Source: Spirogloea muscicola (Eukaryota > Streptophyta > Zygnematophyceae > Spirogloeales > Spirogloeaceae). From it: 12,615 bases of DNA. Below are positions 1-6,821 of this stretch, piece by piece (the stretch's first letter is position 1; each line of letters begins with the position of its first letter). The notes beneath the pieces were generated by a model. That model was not told the DNA's origin. It ran no database searches and was given only the letters and a program-made list of their open reading frames with translations. A program made the translations under genes and the position numbers. The DNA lies in NCBI GenBank assembly GCA_009602725.1, contig WELB01000095.1:243706-256320 (forward strand), read 5' to 3'.

Positions 1-345
1 TTGAAGTCGGCTGGCTCGCCGCGTCTGCGGGACACAGCCCGCCGCGCAAGCCTAGCCAATAGGTCAAGCCACTGGGACCCAAGAGCCCCGTGCACGTCCA
101 CCGCCAAGGGGACGAACTCGTCGGCAGGTGGGTGATCGGAGTGCTTGGCCGCCTTGCAGCGAGCGGCCTTCGAGGCAGCGTGGCCGGCCCGCGAGGCAGA
201 GAGCCCCAGGTTGGAGCGGTCGACCACATCGGTGGTGACTACATCGGCTATGACGGGGAGGGGGAGGGGAGCAAGACAACGACAAGCACCTGGGACCACC
301 GACGACGACAAAATGTGCTGCGTCGGAGGAAGCGCGTCAAGCAGT
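1..345 (-). mobile_element. Retroelement ORF, C-terminal fragment (copy A), running off the left edge
   Basis: Seen: reading leftwards on the minus strand, one frame is open from about 345 to position 1 with no stop. It carries PVIADVVTTDVV, then AGHAASKAARCKAAKH, then DEFVPLAVDVHGALG (about 119-78), then LLARLARRAVSRRRGEP. Known: a D-V..TDV block, a lysine-rich A..K..K spacer, F-V-P-L-A-V-D..G-L-G and a following LARR helix is the usual layout of the region after the reverse transcriptase domain in many eukaryotic non-LTR elements. Inference: this is the distal part of such an ORF2. It is the best preserved of the five copies here, and its 3' end lies outside the window. No catalytic motif is visible, so activity cannot be judged. 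The frame stays open further right to about 420, but I recognise nothing there. A host gene with the same fold is a less likely alternative. Confidence 0.62.
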
Positions 346-741
346 GACAGGGTCACTGCAACCTCTGCTCCCTGTCTTCTACCGCAGCTTACGCATAGAA
401 ATGAAGTTACGCATAGAGGGCTCCCTCGGGAGCTGCCGCCAACCTCGCAAACAAGGAAATCCTGTGTATTTGAAACAAACGAAGGCCAAAGGCCAAGTAC
501 AAAGGCAAGCATATCTGAAGACCTACATAATCTACAGCAAAGTGACCCGCTCAGTAACCACGGGTCAAAACATAAAGGTCGCTAATCGATGCCTGAGTAC
601 TAGATGTCAGATACGAAGCCCGAAACAAGGGGAGCGTCTCCAGCCAGGATTGGGATCCTCCTGTCCATGTTTTCTGGCTGAATATTCCAGAGCTCTCGCT
701 GCCTTTGGAAAAGCTTCTGGCGCGATTAATCTTTTTTCCGC
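346..741. other. Intergenic stretch, no gene recognised
   Basis: This stretch becomes AT-richer than the ORF copy to its left. It holds an 11-bp direct repeat, TTACGCATAGA, at 389-399 and 407-417. The short open frames have no recognisable domains. Copy A may extend into its left part. Confidence 0.4.
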
Positions 742-848
742 ACCTTTGGACCCTGCCCACTCTCACTCTTTTCTCACTTGGCCTCGAGTTCATTCTCTTC
801 TCTGGGCTGGCCGATCACAGACATCGTCCTTTACTGAAAAGTCTTTTG
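742..848 (+). repeat. Solo retroelement 3' end, forward, diverged
   Basis: The order of blocks matches the 3' UTR of the ORF-bearing copies: a GGCC-TCGAG-TTCATTCT block at 778-796, then GGGCTGG, then a CACAG-CATCG-CCTTTACTG block and AAGTCTTTT. The stem of the hairpin is degraded (GGGCTG against CACAGAC). It belongs to the subtype with ATCGYCCTTTACTG after the hairpin, like the copy near 1930. Confidence 0.5.
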
Positions 849-1693
849 TACCCCTTTCTTCTTTGTACGGTTATGACTAGCGTTCTTCTCCGTCCTCTCC
901 GGTGCGAAAAGGCTGTCCGAAAATGTGGCCAGAGGCTGTGAATGGCCGCCGTGTGTGTGTTGGCACACCAGTTGGCAGGGAGACAGGTTGGCAGAAGAAG
1001 AAAGACGAAGGGGCGCTTCTGGGTGGCCAGCCCGTGGACGGCGAGCAGGCCGCGGGAGGTTTAGCGGCACCCTCCACGGGGCGTTGACCAGCAGCAGATG
1101 GTGGGCGTGAGGACCTTGGCTGGGTGCTTGGAACGGAGGAAGAGGGGGGGGCACCTTTGGCACTACGGCGGGGCATCTCCAGAGGTTGCGCCGCCCCACG
1201 CCGGGGGCCACGTGCCGAGCGCCAGGCGCGGCGCACTTGGCGCCGTGCATCCCGCCGCCAGGGAGCAATTTTCTGCGCCACCCCGGATATCCCCTTCCTT
1301 TCTGGGATGGGCGCCCCACCCCGGCATCTGCGTCCCACAAGATTCCATTCTGCATTCACCCGCCTTTTCTTGTGCATTTACCCGCCTTTTCCTTGTGTGT
1401 TTCCTCTCAATATGTGTCAACCCCGCACCTCGCGGGCCCAGCGACCCCGACTGCGGGCCCGCCTCAGCCGCCGCCAACTCAATAGCAGCCACCTGCTCAC
1501 CGCCGGCTCAACCGCCGAGGAGTGGACTGCACGGGGAGGGGGCCATCTAAGTGGGCCACTTGTGCGAATACTGCCGCCCGCTCGGCCCCCGAGAGAAGGG
1601 GGCTACCGACGACGTGCTGGCGGGGCGTGGCCGCTTCACCCAAGCTGCCGTCCGAGGATCTTGCGTGGTGCAGGGCGCATGAAGAAAACACAC
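849..1693. other. GC-rich intergenic region with a small tandem duplication
   Basis: Several overlapping frames are open because GC is high, but none gives a recognisable protein and no splice-supported gene could be built. A 22-bp tandem duplication with the core CCCGCCTTTTC lies at 1351-1395. No RNA gene was seen. Confidence 0.4.
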
Positions 1694-1805
1694 AGCTCTT
1701 CTAATTTACGGCAGTGGCTGTAAACACGCCAGCCCAAATGTATGTACAAGGCCTACAATGCTCTTCTAATGTAAGCCAAAGTGTGAGAGGCCAGCCCAAT
1801 GGAGT
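1694..1805 (-). repeat. Two reverse-oriented solo 3' ends in tandem
   Basis: Two units both begin with GCTCTTCTAAT (about 1695 and 1760) and end with GCCAGCCCAA (about 1728 and 1791). The first keeps a hairpin, GGCTG-taaacacgc-CAGCC. The second has lost the left arm. They read as the reverse complement of the 3' end of the retroelement family, in direct tandem about 65 bp apart. Confidence 0.55.
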
Positions 1806-1909
1806 GTGCAGGAGGAGGCGGCTCCGACTTCGCCGCCGACGCGCGGGCGGGGCTTGCTGCTGGTATTCCGACTGTTTATAAGAAGAAAGAGCTGTTTATA
1901 GGGTTTTCC

Positions 1910-1957
1910 TGTGTTCTCATTTACAGCCATCGCCCTTTACTGCACGAGTCTTTCTTC
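1910..1957 (+). repeat. Solo retroelement 3' end, forward, truncated
   Basis: TTACAGCCATCGCCCTTTACTG followed by a CGAGTCTTTCTT tail is the complement of the GAGGGCGATGGCTG form seen in the reverse copies at 3875 and 4293. The left half of the hairpin is poorly kept. Just upstream the 9-mer CTGTTTATA occurs twice (about 1872 and 1892). Confidence 0.4.
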
Positions 1958-2848
1958 GACTGTGGGCCCGCTGCGCCCCCCGAGAGCCCGGGCGCCCCGG
2001 CTTGCCAGCTAACCATGACGGCCATCGCGGCCACGGGAGCTGTCGTGGGCGGGTCCCGCTGGGGCCCACTGCCGGTCCAGCCGACCCCCCGCCTGACCCG
2101 GTGCGCCGCACCTTTGGGCTGCACCTTTGAGCTGCTGCCGCTTGGCCGACCACATTCTCGCATGGCACGTGGGGCAAGCCACATGGCCCGCCCGTTAAAG
2201 CGGCGCGGAGGTAGGCCATTGCGGCAGGCCTTGTTGGTATTTTAAGACGGGCTCCGAATTGAGGGGCCCTCCCAAGATGCCACCCTCGCACGTATTGCGG
2301 AGAAGGGCCCCACTAAGAGGCGGACAACACGATGGGTGCCGCAAGTGGCACGTCGCCGCAGTCAGAAAGGAAGACGCCAACAGGGCCCACCCCAGAGCAT
2401 CCGTGCCTGTACGCCAGCGCGTGCACGTTCATGAGCATGCTGGCTTGAGAGTGTGCACAGTGCATTCATCTGAAGAAACGGGGTGCGCACTTGCTCATTA
2501 CATTGCCACGACAACGCTGACCAGCCTTTCAATGAGGTAATTTCTTAGACGGGCCAGTTTGTAGGCATCTTGCACGATCAAACATGGCTCCCGGACAATG
2601 CGTATATCCGCTTTCGTGCATTGAAGTGCCACACAAATTTGGAATCAATGAGTTCAAATACGCATGCCAGTTGCTCACTGACTGTTCTGAAGTGTCCAGT
2701 GCACTGTGTGCTCCGCTGCATATCAGACACGAAACATCCACTTCGTCCACTTTGTCGATAGGTGATCATCTAAGTTCATGAACGTGCAGGAAGTGACGGT
2801 ACTCTATCGAGATTGAAAAGAAGATCGCGGCTGCTGTTTTCTAGAAGA
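1958..2848. other. Intergenic stretch, no gene recognised
   Basis: The GC-rich first part (to about 2450) has several open frames, one of them very basic at about 2250-2440, but none resembles a family I know. From about 2450 the base composition drops and stops are frequent. I see no RNA gene and no clear repeat here. Confidence 0.35.
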
Positions 2849-2872
2849 GCGGCTGGAAAAGCCAGCCAGATG
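2849..2872 (-). repeat. Hairpin core of a solo retroelement 3' end
   Basis: GGCTGGAAAAGCCAGCC is a near-perfect dyad matching the stem-loop core of the family. The flanks no longer align, so this is either a very short or a strongly decayed copy. Confidence 0.35.
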
Positions 2873-3333
2873 CATACAGGTGTTCATGACGGAGCCACAG
2901 GCTAGGCAGACATGGCGCCATTAGTACCCCCGGATCAAGATTGGAAAAACCTTCAGAAACCGCTTCTCCTCCGCTCCTGGACAAAGCCTCTGCATCAACG
3001 AATAACGTGCAACTTCACGTTTATCTTTGCATACATGGTCAGGCAGAAGGAGAGAAGATGCTGCAGAGCAACACAATGGCAGTCGAGACCCACGATGCCC
3101 ATGACGATATGCGTGTGCTTTCACATGGTTCATGGAGGAATGCAACGTCGCCTGAGAAGGCGACGTTGCATATGGCCGTTGAATAGGCTAGCCAACCTGC
3201 ACGCATGGTGCACCGGAAGAGTCTCTCTCCCCATTTCTGCTGCTAGTCATTCCGCTTCTCTGCTGTCGAGTAGAGGCTCCTGTGAGTATTACTCGTTGTC
3301 GCCACTAGCTTGACTCAGCGGTCTGTTTCTTCA
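2873..3333. other. Intergenic stretch containing a strong hairpin
   Basis: No protein family is recognised in the open frames. The notable feature is the perfect inverted repeat at 3140-3171, listed separately. Confidence 0.35.
3140..3171. repeat. Perfect 13-bp hairpin with 6-nt loop
   Basis: ATGCAACGTCGCC at 3140-3152 is followed by the loop TGAGAA and then the exact reverse complement GGCGACGTTGCAT at 3159-3171. No run of T follows and no ORF end is nearby. It differs from the stem-loop of the retroelement family. Function unknown. Confidence 0.8.
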
Positions 3334-3475
3334 TGTTGGGGCTTTCTGCTGGACCTTTTACATTCTTGTGAGCTGGTCACTCACAGTCACAGTTCCTCTC
3401 TGGAAGAAGAAGCTCTAAGAGAAGGAGCGATGGCTGTGGAAAGCCAGCCCAGAAGTCAATGGATGAGGGGGAGAA
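3334..3475. repeat. Tail-to-tail pair of solo 3' ends (forward, then reverse)
   Basis: A forward copy covers about 3340-3395 (GGACCTTTTACATTCTTGTG, then AGCTGG-tcactca-CAG). A reverse copy starts about 3401 (GAAGAAGAAGCTCT, then GCGATGGCTGTGGAAAGCCAGCCC, ending about 3470). The two face each other with a few bases between, so the pair is itself an imperfect inverted repeat. The reverse copy keeps the GGCTG/CAGCC stem exactly. Confidence 0.55.
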
Positions 3476-3870
3476 GTCCCAGCATGAAAGAGCAGACTAG
3501 TCAGAACAACGAGTAGCCTGGTCTGAGTGTCCGGAGAAGCCTTTTGCCCTCCCTCTTAAGCCCCTTTGGCGGCAACAGTGGGCTGGGCTTGGGGGAAAGC
3601 GTGTTTTGATTGGTGGAGGGCCCAAGTACAAGAGCAAGCTCATCCATATGTATAATCACATGATGCTTTGCCGATCGGCTCAGAAATCGCGGGTTGGCGC
3701 GTAGAGTTTGCATATTGATAAAAGAAAAGGCGTGCAGTGCGGATGAAATGAAAGGAAGGCCAAGCCGAACCGACTCAATATCCTCTGTTCAAGGGCGATG
3801 GGAGTGCAAATAGTGGTCCTATCCCAAACGAAGCCCTATTTGATGCCCGAATGTGGAAAGGCAATCTCAA
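3476..3870. other. Intergenic stretch, faint repeat traces only
   Basis: AAGGGCGATGG near 3790 resembles the start of a reverse 3'-end copy, but the rest does not follow. Otherwise I see no gene, RNA or strong repeat. Confidence 0.3.
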
Positions 3871-3965
3871 ACAGAAAGAAACTCTTCCAGTAGAGGGCGA
3901 TGGCCGTGAGGAGCCAGCCCAGAAAAAAGTTCGAAGGGGCCAGAGAAGCGCTGAGCACACTGACT
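3871..3965 (-). repeat. Reverse solo 3' end
   Basis: The order is AAACTCTTCCAGTAGAGG, GCGATGGCCGTGAGGAGCCAGCCC, AAAAAAGTTCGAAGGGGCC, AGAGAAGCGCTGAGCAC. This is the reverse complement, block by block, of the 3' UTR that follows the ORF fragment at 6250. It is one of the longer solo copies and includes the TTCGAAGGGGCC block upstream of the hairpin. Confidence 0.65.
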
Positions 3966-4292
3966 CAAGAGCCATTCTGCCACCAACTAGAGCTCGCTCC
4001 CTGTTCTATCAAGTGTGGTATCATTCTTCCCCTCATAGTAGTCTTATTTCCATCTCCTCGAATGGAAGGAGGGCCCATGCCTCACGCTCAGTTATGCTTT
4101 CAAATACTGACTCGAGGACCCTAGTCAGGCCATCATCTCTCTTCAGTGGCAGACCTTTGATCGAGTCATAACAAACATGGCCTACATTATTATCGAATCT
4201 GGTCATCATATACATTTTGCCTGGGTGGACGGCTTCTGGCCCTCCACCCCTTCCATGACGAAGCAACAGCTTCTCCAATGTAAGTCAATCGC

Positions 4293-4372
4293 GATGAGAC
4301 TCCTCCGGTAGAGGGCGATGGCTGTGACCAGCCCAGCAAAAAGAAGGGCCGGAAGGTGCAAAAGCGATAGTG
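4293..4372 (-). repeat. Reverse solo 3' end with shortened hairpin loop
   Basis: GAGACTCCTCCGGTAGAGG is followed by GCGATGGCTGTGACCAGCCC and AAGAAGGGCCGGAAGGTGC. The stem GGCTG/CAGCC is intact, but the loop is cut to 4 nt. The stem survives while the loop changes. Confidence 0.6.
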
Positions 4373-4436
4373 ATATCGTACTTCCACGGTAACGGCCCGC
4401 TCGTCAACGTCTGCAGCCAGCAGAGAGGAAGCCGCG

Positions 4437-4563
4437 CTTTCGAAGGGGGCGAATGGCTGTGGGAGAGAAGCAGCTCTTTCAGAGGATGAAAGGCAATGGC
4501 TATGAGAGGCCAGCCCAAAGGTATGCAGCCCAAAGAAAGCGAAGGGGAAAGCGAGCACACAAA
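4437..4563 (-). repeat. Reverse solo 3' end, apparently one copy nested in another
   Basis: GAAGGGGGCGAATGGCTGTG (from 4442) begins one copy and breaks off. A second start, CAGCTCTTTCAGAGGATG, follows, then GGCAATGGCTATGAGAGGCCAGCCC (about 4491-4516) and AAGAAAGCGAAGGGGAAAGC. The layout suggests an insertion near the hairpin of an older copy. No clear target-site duplication was found. Confidence 0.5.
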
Positions 4564-4676
4564 GGGAAGAAAACAAAGTGCAAAGTGACAGTCAAGAGTA
4601 CCTCCCGGGCGGCTGCAACTTGTTCTAGATGTGTGGGTCCACAGAAGACGTAACTGAAAGTAAGGTTCACGAGCAG

Positions 4677-4768
4677 AGTGGCTCTCCCAGAGGGGTGAGG
4701 GCTGTGAATAGCCAGCCCGAATGTAATATGACAGGGTCCGAAGGGGCTGGAAAGTGCTGAACGACACA
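4677..4768 (-). repeat. Reverse solo 3' end, well preserved
   Basis: AGTGGCTCTCCCAGAGGGG leads into GGGCTGTGAATAGCCAGCCC, a full 6-bp stem with an 8-nt loop. The blocks GGGTCCGAAGGGGCTGG and AAAGTGCTGA follow. It is the clearest reverse example of the family outside the ORF-bearing copies. Confidence 0.7.
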
Positions 4769-4797
4769 AGTAAGCAATCACCATGTAGGATAATTAG

Positions 4798-4937
4798 AAA
4801 GAAAGTGGTCTTCTGAAGAAGAAAGTGCTCGCCCATAGAGGTCTTCTAAAGGGGGCAAGGGTGTTCACAGACAGAAAGAAAGTGGCTTTCCAAAGGCATC
4901 CAGCCCGAAAATATAAGACAAGGTCCAAAGGGGCCAG
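4798..4937 (-). repeat. Reverse solo 3' end(s), abutting ORF copy B
   Basis: AAAGTGCTCGCCCATAGAGG, AAGGGGGCAAGGG, a second start AAAGTGGCTTTCC, CATCCAGCCC and AAGGTCCAAAGGGGCC all match family blocks in reverse order. It seems composite, with an internal copy in the hairpin region. It ends where the forward ORF-bearing copy starts (about 4938), so the two stand back to back. Confidence 0.5.
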
Positions 4938-5400
4938 AAAGAGCTTTCGGAGGCTGGACATGCAGCTGCAAACGCCAGTCGTGTCAATGCGGCTAAGTAG
5001 GCGGACCACCCGGAAGAGGATGAGTTCGTCCCACTGGCTGTCGATGTGCACGGGGCTTTTGGATACAGTGGCTTGACCTGTTGGCCCAGCTTGCGTGACG
5101 CGCTGTGTCCCGCAGGCGTGGCGAGCAGAGCCTCAACGCCGCTGGCTCGCTGGTGCAGGTGTTTCGCATGCGCCTGTTACTCCTTCGGTCCATGGACCAC
5201 GCCTTGCACCTGCCTGCTGGTCGTGCTCTAGCTGCCATTCCTTTATGAGCTGGCTTCTCACAGCCCTTGCCCCCATTGAGAGAGCCACTTTCACATTTTC
5301 TAGCTGCAGCCTCTGGCTGTCGTCGAGGTATCTGCTTTCCCGGCTGCTAGTCTTTCTGTTTAGCGGCTCCTCACTAGAGGTTACTAAGTATTCACCCTAA
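4938..5400 (+). mobile_element. Retroelement ORF C-terminal fragment (copy B), broken and interrupted
   Basis: Seen in + frames: LSEAGHAAANASRVNAAK, then an in-frame TAG at 4998-5000, then DEFVPLAVDVHGAFG (about 5019-5063). A one-base deletion near 5064 shifts the frame, and a TGA falls at 5096-5098 in the continuing frame. Next comes AAGSLVQVFRMRL and MDHALHLPAGRALAA (about 5133-5240). The tail is split by a 64-bp insertion (5235-5298) and resumes at 5307 with CAGCCTCTGGCTGTCG. It aligns with copy A at its start and copies C and D at its end. It is dead: one stop, one frameshift, a second stop and an insertion. Confidence 0.65.
5227..5306 (+). mobile_element. 64-bp retroelement 3' end inserted in copy B, with 8-bp target-site duplication
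   Basis: TCTAGCTG at 5227-5234 is repeated at 5299-5306. Between them lies a 5'-truncated copy of the family's 3' end: AGCTGG-cttctca-CAGCCC, TTGCCCCCATTGAGAGAGCC, and a short TTTCACATTT tail. Removing one repeat and the insert restores the sequence of the undisturbed copies (GTGCTCTAGCTG joined to CAGCCTCTGG). Known: target-site duplication with 5' truncation is the mark of target-primed reverse transcription. This fixes the 3' boundary of the element just after the GAGAGCCACTT block. Confidence 0.75.
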
Positions 5401-5469
5401 CGGGAAACCTTTGGACTAAGAATCACTTAGTAACGTCGAGTTAGTAGCCGCTAGTCAGAACTGACTAGC
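5362..5469. repeat. 29-bp inverted repeat plus adjacent 9-bp palindrome
   Basis: The arm at 5362-5390 pairs with 5424-5452 at 24 of 29 positions, with a 33-nt spacer. It overlaps a second dyad, GCTAGTCAG-aa-CTGACTAGC (5450-5469), whose 9-bp arms are perfect. The left arm belongs to the tail of copy B (compare GGCTCCTCACTCGTCACTAC after copy D). The right arm is the same tail in opposite orientation, so the structure marks a tail-to-tail meeting of two copies. Confidence 0.7.
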
Positions 5470-5932
5470 CGCCGAAAGAAAAAGTGCTCGCCCATTGAGG
5501 ATGGGGGATAGAAACGCCAGCCCAAAAATGAATGAACAAAGTACGTGAAGGGGGCCAGGGCAAGCGCTAAGAAAAACAAGCACAAGAAGAAACAAAGCAG
5601 CTACGAATCACTCAGTCGCCCCTGCTAAGCAGCCGCAGATCAGAGATGCTAGGCTCCTGGAAGTGGGTCCCCTGGCCAGAGCCAGAGGCAGCAGCCAGGG
5701 CTCTGCCGGCACGAAGGTGCAGCGCCCGGGCCATAGACCTCTGCAGCGAGACGGCCAGGCGCATGCGGTATACTTGCGCCAGCGACCCAGCTGCAGGGAA
5801 GTCCACCGGCTCCCCATGGAAGCGACGGGCGATGGCGTGGCGGGCGAGCTGGTTGAGCAACTCGAGCCACCGATCGCCCAGCGCCTCATGAGTGTCAATT
5901 GCCAACGCGACAGGAAAGCAGTCCCCTTGATT
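5470..5932 (-). mobile_element. Retroelement ORF C-terminal fragment (copy C) with its 3' UTR
   Basis: Reading leftwards, the minus strand gives CFPVALAIDTHEALGDRW (5920-5867), LLNQLARHAIARRFHGEP, AAGSLAQVYRMRL, SLQRSMARALHLRAGRALAA (about 5765-5690) and a stop at 5612-5614. It is the longest intact reading frame of the family in this window. Beyond the stop lie the 3' UTR blocks, the GGGCTGG core (about 5525-5510) and CATTGAGGATGGGGG, down to about 5478. The G of the DxHGALG motif is replaced by E. The 5' end is cut at about 5932, exactly where a forward copy begins. Confidence 0.65.
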
Positions 5933-6165
5933 CTGCTGGCCGTGCTCTCGTTGCAGCTTCTGGCTTCCGTCAGGGGCAGGGGTTTTCCAGCAGCTCGTCT
6001 GTCGGATCTGAGGCTCCTCACTCGTAGCTACTGAGTGGTCCATCCTACATCCGTTCTGACATAGCGCGCTTTAGGCCCCCCCGTCATTTGGCCCGTTCGA
6101 ACCTTTTGTCTATTCTTTTCGGGCTGGCTTTTCACAGCACTTGCCGCCATTGGGAGAGCCACGTC
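5933..6165 (+). mobile_element. Retroelement 3' tail (copy C'), head to head with copy C
   Basis: Starting at CTGCTGGCCGTGCTCTCG (about 5933), the + frame reads AGRALVAASGFRQGQG, the last residues of the family ORF, and reaches a TAG near 6025. The 3' UTR follows: GTCTGTCGGATCTGAGGCTC, ACTGAGTGGTCCATCCT, CCCGTTCGAACCTTTTG, then GGGCTGGCTTTTCACAGC (about 6120-6138) and CATTGGGAGAGCCACGTCTT. The 3' boundary is near 6165. Confidence 0.6.
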
Positions 6166-6175
6166 TTCCTTGATC

Positions 6176-6249
6176 CCATGTGAGCTAGCTTTAGCGCTTT
6201 CCCTGACCCCTTCGAGCTTTGTTCACTCTTTTCCCTGGGCTCTTCTCCC
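6176..6249 (+). repeat. Partial 3' UTR fragment between two larger copies
   Basis: AGCGCTTTCCCTGACCCCTT and TCGAGCTTTGTTCACTCTTT match the block upstream of the hairpin in other copies. The GGGCTC that follows is not completed to a hairpin before copy D begins. Confidence 0.45.
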
Positions 6250-6600
6250 AAGGCTGTCTGTATACCTTCAGCGGTCCATGGCCCACGCTCTGCATCTGCG
6301 TGCTGGCCGTGCTCTCGCTGCGGCCTCCGGCTTTCGACAGGGGGATACTTTTGATACTTTTCCGGCAGTCTGTCGGATCTGAGGCTCCTCACTCGTCACT
6401 ACTGAGTGATCCATCCTCCCCCCTGCTCTACCATGGCCTCTTCAGTCCCCTTCGAGCCTCTCTCTTTGTATCTCTTACGCATTTCCTTTGTAGCTGCTCC
6501 ACGCTTTTTCGGCCCCTTCGAACCTTTGTCAAATTCTTTTTGGGCTGGCTTTTCGCAGCCCTTGCCCCCACTGGGAGTGCCACTTCTTCTTCTTCTCCCA
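6250..6600 (+). mobile_element. Retroelement 3' end (copy D) just upstream of the LITAF gene
   Basis: The + frame from 6252 reads RLSVYLQRSMAHALHLRAGR and AAASGFRQG, and stops at 6380-6382. The complete 3' UTR follows: GATCTGAGGCTCCTCACTCG, ACTGAGTGATCCATCCT, GGCCCCTTCGAACCTTTGTC, TTTTTGGGCTGGCTTTTCGC, AGCCCTTGCCCCCACTGGGA, GTGCCACTT and a (CTT)n-like end near 6595. This is the best reference for the family's 3' terminus. It ends about 220 bp before the LITAF start codon and so probably lies in that gene's promoter region. Confidence 0.65.
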
Positions 6601-6721
6601 GCCACCGCTCCCTCCTGGAAGCGTCGCTCGTCCTTGACGAAAGCCAGAGGAAAGGAGTGGAAACCGTGTGTGGCAGTGTGAGGCAGAGGCTGGAGACGTC
6701 AACCCGACGGGAACGAACGAA

Positions 6722-6821
6722 CAATTGTAAGCCCATCTCTGTGGAAAGCTAGCGACCAGCGGGGAGCAGCGAGCAGCCGTCGCCACCCCCCCCCCGCGCC
6801 GCGCCGCCGCCGCCGCCCGCC
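6722..6821 (+). promoter_or_regulatory. Probable 5' leader of the LITAF gene
   Basis: There is no convincing TATA box. A C-run at 6786-6795 and a GCC-rich stretch run up to the start codon, whose context GCCATGG is strong for eukaryotic initiation. The transcription start is not visible from sequence. Confidence 0.35.

Noticed and set aside
1880-1905. Telo-box-like TAGGGTTT
   Set aside because: A single match in non-coding DNA far from any supported gene is expected by chance.
2230-2440. Basic + frame (GPTKRRTTRWVPQVARRR) as a possible exon
   Set aside because: No family recognised, no supported splice sites or partner exons, and the surrounding DNA is repeat-rich.
3871-6550. tRNA-derived SINE with an internal promoter
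   Set aside because: In reverse orientation two copies contain GGTTCGA like a B box, but the rest of the box does not fit, the A-box-like stretch has about four extra bases, and the orientation is opposite to that of the ORF whose 3' end it forms.
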